In this document: positions 42,445 to 50,797 of the stretch, in pieces
Layout of the letters: every line of letters starts with the position of its first letter
Numbering within the stretch: the first letter of the stretch is position 1
NCBI RefSeq assembly: GCF_009830945.1
Contig: NZ_VWVV01000005.1
Location: 248,001-312,000 of the forward strand
Direction: 5' to 3'
Length of the DNA stretch: 64,000 nucleotides
Source: Nocardiopsis sp. FR4
GTDB lineage: Bacteria; Actinomycetota; Actinomycetes; Streptosporangiales; Streptosporangiaceae
Made by a program: the position numbers and the translations under genes
The notes under the pieces: generated by a model
What the model was told of the DNA's origin: nothing
The model's input: the letters and a program-made list of their open reading frames with translations, nothing else
The model's database searches: none

Positions 42445-44718
42445 TCACCCTTCCGCGTTCTCGGGACGCGCCCGGTGCGCGTCCTCCTCGTGTTCGGCGG
42501 CCGTTCCCGCGCGTGCGCGCCGGGTTCCAGCCTGGAAGGCGCTCATCATCGACCTGATCTGGGCCAGTGACCTCTGACCGCCGGTCGTCTCGGGTTCGGG
42601 TGCCGCCCGCCGTGCCGTGGGGGCGCCGGCCTCCCGTCGGCGCCGCCGGGGCAGTCCCCGGTAGGTGCCGGTGCCCGCTTCGGGGGCGGGGGGAGCGGCC
42701 ACCGCCGTCTCGGCGGCCCGGGGCGGGGCCGTGCCCGGTCGCGGGCCGGACGGGGCACCGGTGATGTCCAGGCGCCGGTGGGGTCCGGTCGCCTCCACCG
42801 CGCGGGTGGGTTCCTCCGGTGCGGCCAGGGCGCTCTCGGGCACGGTCACGACCGCGCGCACGCCCCGGGAGGCCGAGGCGAGCAGGCGCACGCCCAGGCC
42901 GTGCCGGGCCGCGATGGTGGCCACCACGAACAGTCCCAGCTGGGAGTCCTCGCGGATGGTGGCCAGGTCGAACCGGGGCGGGTCGCCCAGCAGCGCGTTG
43001 GCCGTCTCCCGCTGGTCCTCGGCCATGCCCAGCCCGTGGTCCTCCACCTCCAGGACGCAGCCGCCCTCGGGGGCGTCGTGTCCCCGTACGGTCACCTCGG
43101 TGTCCGGCGGGGAGAAGGAGGTGGCGTTCTCCAGCAGTTCGGCGAGCAGGCGCACCGTGTCCGCGCCCGCCTCGCCGCCCAGGGCCCGGGCGGGCAGGGC
43201 CAGGACGCGCACGCGCGCGTAGTCCTCGATCTCGCTGGCGGCGGCGCGCACGGCCTCGTGCAGCCGTACGGGGCCCAGGCCGCGGCGGACCGGAGCGTCC
43301 CCGCTCAGCAGCATGAGGTTCTCGGCGTTGCGCCGCATCTGGGTGCTGAAGTGGTCGATGCGGAAGAGCGCTTCCAGGGTGCGGGGGTCGGTCTCGTTGC
43401 GTTCCAGGGTGTCCAGCAGGCTCAGCTGCCGGTGGACCAGGGCCTGGGTGCGGCGCGCGATGTTGCGGAACATGTTGCGCACCCCGGCGCGTACCTGGGC
43501 CTCCTCCACGGCGGCGGTGACCGCGGCGCGCTGGGCGTCGTTGAAGGCCTCGGCGACCTGTCCGATCTCGTCGCGGGTGTGGACGCGCAGCCGGGGGGCC
43601 TCGGCGTCCACGTCGACGCTGCCGCCCGCGCGCAGCCGGGCGGTCACCTCGGGGAGGCGGACGCGGGCGTGTTCCAGGGTGGCCGTGCGCAGGTCCTGCA
43701 GGCGCCGTCCGAGACGGTGGGTGCCGCCGACGGCGATGGCGGTGGAGGCCAGTGCGGCGACCAGGGCGGGCACGCTCACCAGCAGGACACTGGTGCCCAG
43801 TTCGGCGGACTGGGCACGGCTGAAGGCGAGGACGTGTTCGGTCTGGACCTGTTCGGCGCTGCTCATGCGCGCGTCGACGGCCTCGGCGGCGCCCTGCCAG
43901 GCGGTGGCGTTGACGGGGATGGTGGAGGTGCCGCGCAGGGGCATGCCGATGATGCTCTCCTGGAGCTGGTAGACGCGTTGCAGCGCGGAGTAGGACTCCA
44001 GGAGCACGTACTCCTCGCGGTCCTCCTCGCTCAGTTCGGCGCCGACGCGGTCCCAGGTGTAGTGCTGGGCTCCGGCGGCCGCGGCGAACCGGGCGTGGGC
44101 CTGGGCGGGGAAGCTGTTGGTGGCCACCGCGTGGGCCAGGACGGTGTCCTGTTGGTTGAGGAGTTCGCGGGTGCGCATGAGGGAGGTCAGGGAGCGCAGG
44201 TGGGGGACCTGGGCGGGGTCGGCCCGCTCGACCTGGCCGTCCCACACGCGCAGGCCCCGTTCGATGACCTCGGTGTAGACGGTGGCGGCTCCGTCCAGGG
44301 TGAGGTCGTGGGGGGCGGTGGCGTCGACGCGGGAGCGGTGGGTGTCGATCCGTTGGAGCGCCTGGCGGAAGTCCTGGGCCTGTTCGGGCAGGTGGTCGGG
44401 GTCGAAGGCGTCGAGGTTGTCCAGGAGGGTGTCCACGGCCGTGTCGGTGCGCTGGCGGTCGCGCGTCAGGAGCAGGTCGGTGCGTTCGGAGCCGCGGGCG
44501 GAGTCCATGGTGGCGCGGCGTTCGCGTTGCAGGGCGCCGATGGTGTCCATGACGGGGATGCCGATCTGTTCGGTCAGGTCGGCGGTGGTGCGCAGTTCGC
44601 GGATGTCGTGGACCAGCAGGGCGGTGAAGGCCGCCCACAGGATGAGCAGCGCGGTGCTGGGGATGAGGACCAGCGTGATCATGCGGGCGCGAAGCGACCG
44701 GCGCGTGCGGTGGGGCAT
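42445..44718 (-). CDS. Conservon sensor histidine kinase (CvnA-like)
   Basis: 757 residues. Membrane segment at about 15-38, then an extracytoplasmic helical nitrate/sulfonate-sensor-like domain, a second membrane segment near 310-330, a HAMP-like region, and the HATPase domain with the N box LAELLENATSFSPP and G boxes EDHGLGMA and SQLGLFV. A long Pro/Ala/Arg-rich tail (about 640-757) is disordered. The usual phospho-His motif is not evident, as in other CvnA proteins. Upstream lie element C and an AT-rich palindrome. Confidence 0.9.
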   Translation of the reverse strand: MPHRTRRSLRARMITLVLIPSTALLILWAAFTALLVHDIRELRTTADLTEQIGIPVMDTIGALQRERRATMDSARGSERTDLLLTRDRQRTDTAVDTLLDNLDAFDPDHLPEQAQDFRQALQRIDTHRSRVDATAPHDLTLDGAATVYTEVIERGLRVWDGQVERADPAQVPHLRSLTSLMRTRELLNQQDTVLAHAVATNSFPAQAHARFAAAAGAQHYTWDRVGAELSEEDREEYVLLESYSALQRVYQLQESIIGMPLRGTSTIPVNATAWQGAAEAVDARMSSAEQVQTEHVLAFSRAQSAELGTSVLLVSVPALVAALASTAIAVGGTHRLGRRLQDLRTATLEHARVRLPEVTARLRAGGSVDVDAEAPRLRVHTRDEIGQVAEAFNDAQRAAVTAAVEEAQVRAGVRNMFRNIARRTQALVHRQLSLLDTLERNETDPRTLEALFRIDHFSTQMRRNAENLMLLSGDAPVRRGLGPVRLHEAVRAAASEIEDYARVRVLALPARALGGEAGADTVRLLAELLENATSFSPPDTEVTVRGHDAPEGGCVLEVEDHGLGMAEDQRETANALLGDPPRFDLATIREDSQLGLFVVATIAARHGLGVRLLASASRGVRAVVTVPESALAAPEEPTRAVEATGPHRRLDITGAPSGPRPGTAPPRAAETAVAAPPAPEAGTGTYRGLPRRRRREAGAPTARRAAPEPETTGGQRSLAQIRSMMSAFQAGTRRARAGTAAEHEEDAHRARPENAEG

Positions 44719-44908
44719 GGGCTCGCTTCCGGGGGGAGAGGCGGGCGGCGGTGCGGGGGTCCGCGGGGTGGGGGAGGGGCCGGAGTTCCCCAGAGTGAAC
44801 CGTTCTGTGGGGGATTTCGCAAGCCTTCCGGGTGTCCCGGGGTGAGCTTGAACGGTGTTTTTGCAGGTCAGGGGCTGGGCCTCAGCTTGGTAACACGCAC
44901 CTGTTAAG

Positions 44909-44926
44909 AATCTACGTCGTAAAGGT
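44909..44926. promoter_or_regulatory. Palindrome-centred element C
   Basis: The third copy of AATCTACRNYGTAAARGT, centred on the perfect palindrome TACGTCGTA. It is followed by GACAG and then the AT-rich palindrome. It lies 190 bp from the kinase start and 180 bp from the pterin dehydratase start. Confidence 0.45.
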
Positions 44927-44930
44927 GACA

Positions 44931-44955
44931 GTTTTTTGTTTAAAAAACAAAAAAC
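44931..44955. repeat. Perfect AT-rich 25-bp palindrome
   Basis: The arms GTTTTTTGTTT and AAACAAAAAAC flank AAA. Such a run of A/T is exceptional in this genome. It could be a protein-binding site, a rho-independent-like hairpin or a bent-DNA element. Confidence 0.6.
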
Positions 44956-45107
44956 ATTCAGGGGAGCGGCTTCGCCGCACCTATCACACAGAGCCCTGTC
45001 GGGTGTCCGGGCACAGGTGATCCCACCGGTGGTCACGGGTAGGTAGCCCCCCGTCAGCACTGCGGTACGCGGCCGCGTACCGCGGGCAGTGGGGGAGAGG
45101 AGCCGCC

Positions 45108-45392
45108 ATGAAACTCACCGAGGACCAGATCCGCGAGGGCCTGACCCGACTCACCGGCTGGGAACTGGACCCGGAGGGGCCCGCCATCCGCCGCACCGTC
45201 CGCCTGTCCGGCTTCCCCGCGGCCATCGCGCTGGTCAACGAGATCGCCCAGGCCGCCGAACAGGCCGACCACCACCCCGACATCGACATCCGCTACGACA
45301 CGGTGCACCTGGCCCTGAGCACCCACTCCGAGGGCGCCGTCACCGACCGGGACATGGCCCTGGCCGCACGCGTGGACGAACTCGTTCCCTGA
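45108..45392 (+). CDS. Pterin-4a-carbinolamine dehydratase (4a-hydroxytetrahydrobiopterin dehydratase)
   Basis: 94 residues, full length for the family. The active-site block AEQADHHPDIDIRYDTVHLA carries the conserved His pair and the following THSEGAVTDRD segment. It dehydrates 4a-hydroxypterins, recycling the cofactor of pterin hydroxylases, or acts as a moonlighting protein. No hydroxylase gene is adjacent. GGGGGAGAGGAG precedes the ATG. Confidence 0.92.
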   Translation: MKLTEDQIREGLTRLTGWELDPEGPAIRRTVRLSGFPAAIALVNEIAQAAEQADHHPDIDIRYDTVHLALSTHSEGAVTDRDMALAARVDELVP

Positions 45393-45446
45393 CCCCGGCG
45401 CGGCCGCGCGCCCCGGGCGCCTGCCGGCCGCGGGAGCGGGCGGGGC

Positions 45447-47075
45447 TCAACGCAGCCGGGCGCGCCGCATCTTGCCCGAGGCCGTCCTGGGCAGCTCGTC
45501 CACGAAGTCCACCACGCGGGGCGCGGCGTGCTCGGCGATGCGCCCGCCCACCCACGCGCGCAGCTCCTCGGCCAGCTCCGGGGTGGCGGCCCGGCCCGCC
45601 TCCAGGACCACGCGGGCCCCGATGACCTGGCCGGCCAGCTCGTCGGGGATGGAGTAGACCCCGCACTCCTCCACCGCGGGGTGGTCGTTGAGGGCCGTCT
45701 CCACCTCGGTGGGGCCGATCCGGTACCCGTAGGTCAGGATGGCGCCGTCGTCGCGGGTGGAGAAGTACAGGGCCCCCTCGCGGTCGCGGATGCCCGTGTC
45801 GCCGGTCAGGTAGTAGGCGCGGTCGGGGGTGAAGCGGACCTGGGCGGCGCTGTCGTTGCCGTCGTAGCCCTCGAACCAGGCCAGCGGGCTGCGGTTCAGG
45901 TCCACCGCGACGCGGCCGTAGGAGCCCGGGGGAGCGGGGTCGTCGGAGATGGCCTCCAGGACCTCCACGTGCCAGCCGGGCAGGGCGGGGCCCACGGAGC
46001 CGGGGGCGGGGTCCTTGGGGGCCTGCCCGGTGTCGCCGTTGGGCACGCCCACGCACCAGCCCAGTTCGGTCTGTCCGTAGTGGTCGCGTACCGGTACGCC
46101 GAAGACGTCGGTGACCCAGTCGATGACGTCGGGGGAGAGGGGCTCTCCAGCGCTGGCCAGGCTCTGGACCATCACCTCGGGTGGCAGGGTCTTGGTGGCG
46201 GCGCGCAGGGTGCGGTAGGTGGTGGGGTCGGCGGCGAGGTTGGTGACGCCGTGGATGCCCAGGACGTCGAGGGTGAGTTCGGGGTCGAAGAATCCCGCGC
46301 GCAGGGCCAGTGAGCCGTGTCCGGCGAGCAGGGGTGAGATGAGGCCGTGGTAGAGGCCGTAGGCGGAGCCGGGGTCGGCGGTGTTCCAGTACACGTCGTC
46401 GTCGTGTACGCCCAGGCCGTAGTGGTGGTAGGCGTGCATGGCGGCCAGGGCGCGTACGGGGACGCGGACGCCGCGCGGGGGTCCCACGACGCTGGAGACG
46501 TGGACGATGGCCAGGAGTCCGTCGCCGCCGACGGCGGCGTCGGGGACGGGGGTGGTGTCGGCGCCGCGCCGGATGAGGGCGGTCAGGGTGTGGTCGCCCT
46601 CGCGCAGGGGGTCGGTGCCGGTGGTGGCGATGTGGGGGGTGGGGGTGTCGTCGTCGGGGAGGGGGTCGAGTTTGGTGCGGTACTCGGCGTCGCAGACGAT
46701 GAGGCGGGCGTGGGAGTCGGTGAGGCGTTGGGCGATGGCGGAGGGGGCGTAGGAGGACAGGAGGGGGACGAGGACGGCTCCCAGGCGCCAGACGGCCAGG
46801 GCGGTGACGGTGAGGTCGATGCCCTTGGGGATGAGGGTGGCGACGCGGTCGCCGGTGGTGATGCCCAGGTAGGACAGGCCGGCGGCCAGGGCGCGGGAGC
46901 GTTCGGCGAGTTCGCCGAAGGTGAGGGTGGTGGCCTGGAGGGTGGGGCCGATCTCGGTGGTGGCGGTGGTGTGGGGGTTGTGGCGGTCGCAGAGGAGGTG
47001 GGCCACCGATGTGGTGGGTGTGTCGTAGGTGGCGATCCAGTCGCGGACGTGGTGCGCCGGGTCGGGCACGGGCAT
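45447..47075 (-). CDS. AMP-forming acyl-CoA synthetase (acetyl-CoA-synthetase-like)
   Basis: 542 residues of the ANL superfamily. Motifs: a P-loop variant HVSSVVGPPRGV in place of the usual TSGTTGxPKG, adenylate-contact DHYGQTELGWC, hinge region TGDTGIRDREGALYF and the C-terminal catalytic Lys in RTASGKMRRARL. The altered P-loop is worth noting. It activates a carboxylate as acyl-AMP and transfers it to CoA; substrate unknown. It is divergent from a GNAT-like acyltransferase 118 bp away. Confidence 0.85.
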   Translation of the reverse strand: MPVPDPAHHVRDWIATYDTPTTSVAHLLCDRHNPHTTATTEIGPTLQATTLTFGELAERSRALAAGLSYLGITTGDRVATLIPKGIDLTVTALAVWRLGAVLVPLLSSYAPSAIAQRLTDSHARLIVCDAEYRTKLDPLPDDDTPTPHIATTGTDPLREGDHTLTALIRRGADTTPVPDAAVGGDGLLAIVHVSSVVGPPRGVRVPVRALAAMHAYHHYGLGVHDDDVYWNTADPGSAYGLYHGLISPLLAGHGSLALRAGFFDPELTLDVLGIHGVTNLAADPTTYRTLRAATKTLPPEVMVQSLASAGEPLSPDVIDWVTDVFGVPVRDHYGQTELGWCVGVPNGDTGQAPKDPAPGSVGPALPGWHVEVLEAISDDPAPPGSYGRVAVDLNRSPLAWFEGYDGNDSAAQVRFTPDRAYYLTGDTGIRDREGALYFSTRDDGAILTYGYRIGPTEVETALNDHPAVEECGVYSIPDELAGQVIGARVVLEAGRAATPELAEELRAWVGGRIAEHAAPRVVDFVDELPRTASGKMRRARLR

Positions 47076-47193
47076 CGGTGGTGGTCCTCGTTTTCGGTCG
47101 GTGTGGTGGTTTCTGTGGGTTACGTCAACACTATGCCCACCTGTGAGGCTGGCCTCACTGGTGTGGGGTGGGGGGTTTGGCCATGATGTGGGC

Positions 47194-48222
47194 ATGGATA
47201 GCGATGCTGTGGTGAAGAGGTTCGGTCTGGGTGCGGATGTGCGGGCGTGGTTGGAGGAGGCGGAGCGGTTGCCGGAGCCGGTGAGGGCTCTGGAGGTGCC
47301 GGTGGGGGAGCGGGCCGCGCGGGTGTTGGACCTGTTCGGGTTGGCGGAGGCGGACCGGGCCGAGGTGGAGGCGTCGTGGCCGGGGTCGGGTTCCGCTGGG
47401 GGGGAGTGGCCGCCGGAGTTGTGGCATCTGGTGGGGTGTATGTACCGGCGGTTGTGCGCGGACGCCGATCTGCCGGTGGGGGTGTGGCGGGACTGGCCGA
47501 CGTTGGTGGGTGCGGAGGATCCGCGGGTGCGGGCGGCGTCGTTGTGGGCGTTCGCGGCGCGGGTGGAGGCGCAGTTCGAGGCGCACGGGGCGTTGGGGGT
47601 GGATCCGTCGGTGACGGCGGCGACGCTGGCTGACGTGGGGGTGCAGGTGGCGCGTTCGCGGCGGATGTTCGGGCGGTTGAGCGTGGAGACGGCGGCGTGG
47701 GTGGCGGCGCAGTTTCGGGGGCGGTTGTTCTGGGTGGGGGGTTTGCAGTTGGAGCCGGCGTTGCTCGGGCGGCAGGGGGATGTGGAGTGGTACGGGCCGG
47801 AGGAGGAGGCCGGGCTGGAGCCGGGGATGAGGTCGGGGGAGGCGGCGCTGCGGTTGCACATTCCCTCGGGCGGGTTGGATCCGGTGGGGGTGGAGGAGTC
47901 GTTGGGTCGGGCGCGGGGGTTCGCTCGGGCGCATTTGGGGTGTGATCCGGTGGTGGCCACGTGTACGTCGTGGTTGTTGGATCCGCGGTGGCGTGAGGTG
48001 TTGGGGGAGGGTTCGAACATCGTGCGGTTCCAGCGGCGGTTCACGTTGGTGGGTGAGGGTCGGCCGGGTGAGGGGGATGTGTTCCGGTTCGTGTTCGGGA
48101 TGCCCGTGGTGGATGTGGGGGCGGCGCCGAGGCGGACGCGGTTGGAGCGTGCGGTGGTGGAGCGGTTGGAGTCGGGTGGTGGGTGGCAGGTGCGTACGGG
48201 GTGGTTGCGGTTGTCTGGGTGA
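47194..48222 (+). CDS. Acyltransferase-domain protein with GNAT-like C-terminal half
   Basis: 342 residues. It matches actinobacterial proteins with an N-terminal helical domain and a C-terminal GNAT-like domain (ALRLHIPSGGLDP, FARAHLGCDPVVATCTSWLL, GEGSNIVRFQRRF). The reaction is not established. ATG at 47194 is taken because earlier frames overlap the divergent promoter. Its coding strand is strongly G-rich, unlike the genes to the left. Confidence 0.72.
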   Translation: MDSDAVVKRFGLGADVRAWLEEAERLPEPVRALEVPVGERAARVLDLFGLAEADRAEVEASWPGSGSAGGEWPPELWHLVGCMYRRLCADADLPVGVWRDWPTLVGAEDPRVRAASLWAFAARVEAQFEAHGALGVDPSVTAATLADVGVQVARSRRMFGRLSVETAAWVAAQFRGRLFWVGGLQLEPALLGRQGDVEWYGPEEEAGLEPGMRSGEAALRLHIPSGGLDPVGVEESLGRARGFARAHLGCDPVVATCTSWLLDPRWREVLGEGSNIVRFQRRFTLVGEGRPGEGDVFRFVFGMPVVDVGAAPRRTRLERAVVERLESGGGWQVRTGWLRLSG

Positions 48223-48245
48223 GGGGCGTGGGCCGCCTTGGCCCT

Positions 48246-48273
48246 ACTTGACATAATGTGAATTATCGGCGTT
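48246..48273 (-). other. dif-like chromosome dimer resolution site
   Basis: Read on the minus strand, the 28 bp consist of a left arm AACGCCGATAA, centre TTCACA and right arm TTATGTCAAGT. This agrees with the actinobacterial dif consensus as I know it (GCCGATAA, a six-base centre ending ACA, then TTATGTCAAGT). XerC and XerD bind the two 11-bp arms and cut around the six-base centre to resolve chromosome dimers. It marks the replication terminus region. A tyrosine recombinase gene lies 685 bp downstream. Confidence 0.85.
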
Positions 48274-48597
48274 ATGGGAGGGATGCGGGGAAGGGGCTGG
48301 GTGGCTTCCGTGGACCCCGTGTGTGCGGGTTTTCGTGGTGGCCGGGTGCTGGCGGGCGGGTGCGGCGTCGCGTTGGTGCGGCTGGCTGTCGGGGCGGCGG
48401 CGGGGGCCGCACCCTGCTCGCGGTCCTGGTGGCTGGACGCCGGCCTGCCGGGGTTCGGCGGGTTCGCGGGTTCGCGGAGTCGCCGTGTCGGGCGTGGCGG
48501 GATCGGTGCGGGCCGTGGTTGGTCGCGGTGTGTCTTGTCGGTCCCCCGGCGCCGGGTGGGGTCGTGTGTGCCGTGGGGTGCCGCTTCTCGCCATGTT

Positions 48598-48623
48598 TCA
48601 TGCATAAACGGTGTTATGCATGA
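48598..48623. repeat. Perfect 10-6-10 inverted repeat
   Basis: TCATGCATAA and TTATGCATGA flank ACGGTG. It lies 336 bp before the tyrosine recombinase and is AT-rich against its surroundings. It may be an operator or an additional recombinase-binding site; no protein can be assigned. Confidence 0.65.
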
Positions 48624-48958
48624 TTTTGTGGTGTTCTATAGCTCCGTGCGTGGTTTGTGAGGATGTGTTGCCCTTGCCGCCTTCTGTGGTGCGCGGCTGG
48701 GCGGCCCCGCTGCCTCGGCGGCCCGGCCCTCCCCCCGCTGTCACCTTCCGGCGCGCCCCGGGCCGCCGCTCCCCCGGCGCGGTCCTCCCTCCGGGGGCGG
48801 CGCCGCACCCCTCCCCTCCCCCGGAGCCCCCTTCACCGGTGTTTGTTACACAGAGTGACGACTGTGGTTTCGCGGGCACTCCCCCGGGCGTCGAACGGGT
48901 TCGAACACCGGGGCCGGGTGCGGTGGAAGTACCCGCGGAATCGGGGATGCTGTGGGGT

Positions 48959-49957
48959 ATGAGTGGTCAGACGGGGCCCGTGGTCGAGGCCGTGGAGCAG
49001 TACCTGGTGGCGCGTCGGGCCGCCAAGCCCTCCCCCCATACGGTGGCCGCCTACCGCCGCGACCTGCACGGGGTGCTGCGGTGTGTGGCCCAGGTGGTGG
49101 GGGCCGAGCCGGGGCGGGTGGGGTGGGCGGATCTGGGGGCGCCGGTGCTGCGGGCGGCCTTCGCCGAGTTCGCCGCCGAGCGGGCGGCCTCCAGTGTGCT
49201 GCGGGCGTGGTCGACGTGGAACGGGTTCTTCGACTTCTGGGTGTCGGAGCAGGTGGTGGCGGGCAATCCGATGTCGGCGGTGCCCCGGCCCCGGGTGCGG
49301 CCCTCGGCGCCCAAGCCGTTGATGGGTGAGGACACCCCCGAGCGGTTGTTGGAGGCGTTGGCGCGGGGGGCGCGTCGGGCGCGTGATCCGTGGCCGGAGC
49401 GGGACCTGGCGGTGCTGGCGCTGGCGTTGCTGACGGGGATGCGGTCGGCGGAGATGCTGGGGCTTCGGGTGGACTCGGTGGGCGGTCGTGCGGGTGAGCG
49501 GCGGATCCGGGTGGTGGGCAAGGGCGGCGGTGAGCGGGTGCTGCCGATCGAGGTGCCGTTGGAGGCGTTGTTGGAGGCCTACCTGGACTCGCGGCGGAGG
49601 CGTTTCGGGGCGGTGCGCGGGTCCGATCCCCTGTTGGTGGACAACCGGGGCCAGGGGTTGCGCCGGGGTGGGCTGCAGTACCTGGTGCAGCAGTGCTACA
49701 AGCACGCGGGGGTGCGTGACCGGGTGGCGCGGGGGACGTTGGTGCACGCGTTGCGGCACACCTTCGCCACGCGGTTGGCGGAGGACGGGGCGTCGGTGAG
49801 CGAGATCATGCACCTGTTGGGGCATTCCTCGGTGGCGTCCTCGCAGGCCTATATCGAGGTGACGGCGCGTGCGCAGCGTGAGGCGGCCTCGTCGAACCGT
49901 ACCTACGGGGTGTTGCGGCGGTTGGTGGCGGAGGGCGGGGGTGGCGGGGGTGGTTAG
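48959..49957 (+). CDS. Tyrosine recombinase (XerC/integrase-like)
   Basis: 332 residues. N-terminal SAM-like core-binding domain (about 8-100) and C-terminal catalytic domain with Arg in LTGMRSAEML, Lys in VVGKGGGER, HALRHTFATRL, LGHSS and the nucleophile Tyr in SSQAYIEVT. The overall form is Xer-like, but the HxLR and LGH surroundings differ from standard XerC/D, so it could be a single-gene recombinase or a domesticated integrase. Its closeness to the dif-like site suggests it acts there. Confidence 0.88.
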   Translation: MSGQTGPVVEAVEQYLVARRAAKPSPHTVAAYRRDLHGVLRCVAQVVGAEPGRVGWADLGAPVLRAAFAEFAAERAASSVLRAWSTWNGFFDFWVSEQVVAGNPMSAVPRPRVRPSAPKPLMGEDTPERLLEALARGARRARDPWPERDLAVLALALLTGMRSAEMLGLRVDSVGGRAGERRIRVVGKGGGERVLPIEVPLEALLEAYLDSRRRRFGAVRGSDPLLVDNRGQGLRRGGLQYLVQQCYKHAGVRDRVARGTLVHALRHTFATRLAEDGASVSEIMHLLGHSSVASSQAYIEVTARAQREAASSNRTYGVLRRLVAEGGGGGGG

Positions 49958-49967
49958 GCTCTTGCCT

Positions 49968-50786
49968 GTGAGTACGAGTGCTTTGACGGTGTCGACGGTG
50001 AACGTGAACGGTCTGCGGGCCGCGGCGAAGAAGGATCCGGGGTTCGTGGGGTGGTTGTCGGCGACGGAGGCCGACGTGGTGTGCCTGCAGGAGACGCGGG
50101 CGGAGGCGGACCAGCTTCCGGCGGGGGTGGCCTCTCCTGCGGGGTGGCATGTGGTGTTGGCTCCGGCGGCGGCGCGGGGGCGTGCGGGTGTGGCGGTGTA
50201 CTCGCGGCGTGAGCCCGATGAGGTGCGTGTGGGGTTCGGCCATGCCGAGTTCGAGGAGTCGGGCCGGTATGTGGAGGTGGATCTGGGTGAGGTGACGGTG
50301 GCGAGCCTGTACCTGCCCTCGGGTGAGGTGGGGACGGAGCGTCAGGAGGAGAAGGAGCGCTTCATGGAGGCGTTCTTGCCCTATCTGGTCAAGCGGCGTC
50401 GGCAGGTGGAGGAGCGCGGGCGTGAGCTGGTGGTGTGCGGGGACTGGAACATCGCGCACGCGGAGGTGGATCTGAAGAACTGGCGGGGCAACCGGAAGAA
50501 CGCGGGGTTCCTGCCGGAGGAGCGGGCGTGGTTGTCGCGGGTCTACGGCGAGGCCGGGTACGTGGACGTGGTGCGGTCGTTGCATCCGGATCAGGAGGGG
50601 CCGTACACGTGGTGGTCCTACCGGGGGCGGGCCTTTGACAACGACGCGGGGTGGCGGATCGATCTGCAGGTGGCCACGCCGGGGTTGGCGGGGCGTGCGG
50701 AGTGGGCGCGGGTGGAACGTGCGGTGGAGCACGGGGGTCGCTGGTCGGATCATGCTCCGGTGACGGTGCGCTACCGGGGGCGGTAG
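49968..50786 (+). CDS. xthA: Exodeoxyribonuclease III
   Basis: 272 residues of the exonuclease III/AP endonuclease family: VNVNGLRAA, metal-binding Glu in CLQETRAE, GDWNIAHAEVDLKN and the catalytic SDHAPV at the end. It incises abasic sites and degrades 3' ends in base-excision repair. The GTG at 49968 was chosen because it is ten bases after the recombinase stop and begins directly before the fold; a longer in-frame start would overlap the recombinase. Confidence 0.93.
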   Translation: MSTSALTVSTVNVNGLRAAAKKDPGFVGWLSATEADVVCLQETRAEADQLPAGVASPAGWHVVLAPAAARGRAGVAVYSRREPDEVRVGFGHAEFEESGRYVEVDLGEVTVASLYLPSGEVGTERQEEKERFMEAFLPYLVKRRRQVEERGRELVVCGDWNIAHAEVDLKNWRGNRKNAGFLPEERAWLSRVYGEAGYVDVVRSLHPDQEGPYTWWSYRGRAFDNDAGWRIDLQVATPGLAGRAEWARVERAVEHGGRWSDHAPVTVRYRGR

Positions 50787-50797
50787 GAGGAGGCGTC

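Larger units (their letters stand above)
44719..45107. other. 389-bp divergent intergenic region
   Basis: Between the conservon kinase and the pterin dehydratase. It holds element C (44909-44926) and a 25-bp AT-rich palindrome (44931-44955). No gene is seen. Confidence 0.6.
48223..48958. other. 736-bp intergenic region at the putative terminus
   Basis: It contains the dif-like site (48246-48273) and a perfect 10-6-10 inverted repeat (48598-48623). Several open frames on both strands cross it, but they are Arg/Pro/Gly-rich low-complexity shadows without a ribosome site or domain. Confidence 0.6.

Noticed and set aside
48272-48660. Overlapping small open frames on both strands between dif and the recombinase
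   Set aside because: No ribosome site, no recognisable family and composition typical of shadow frames.
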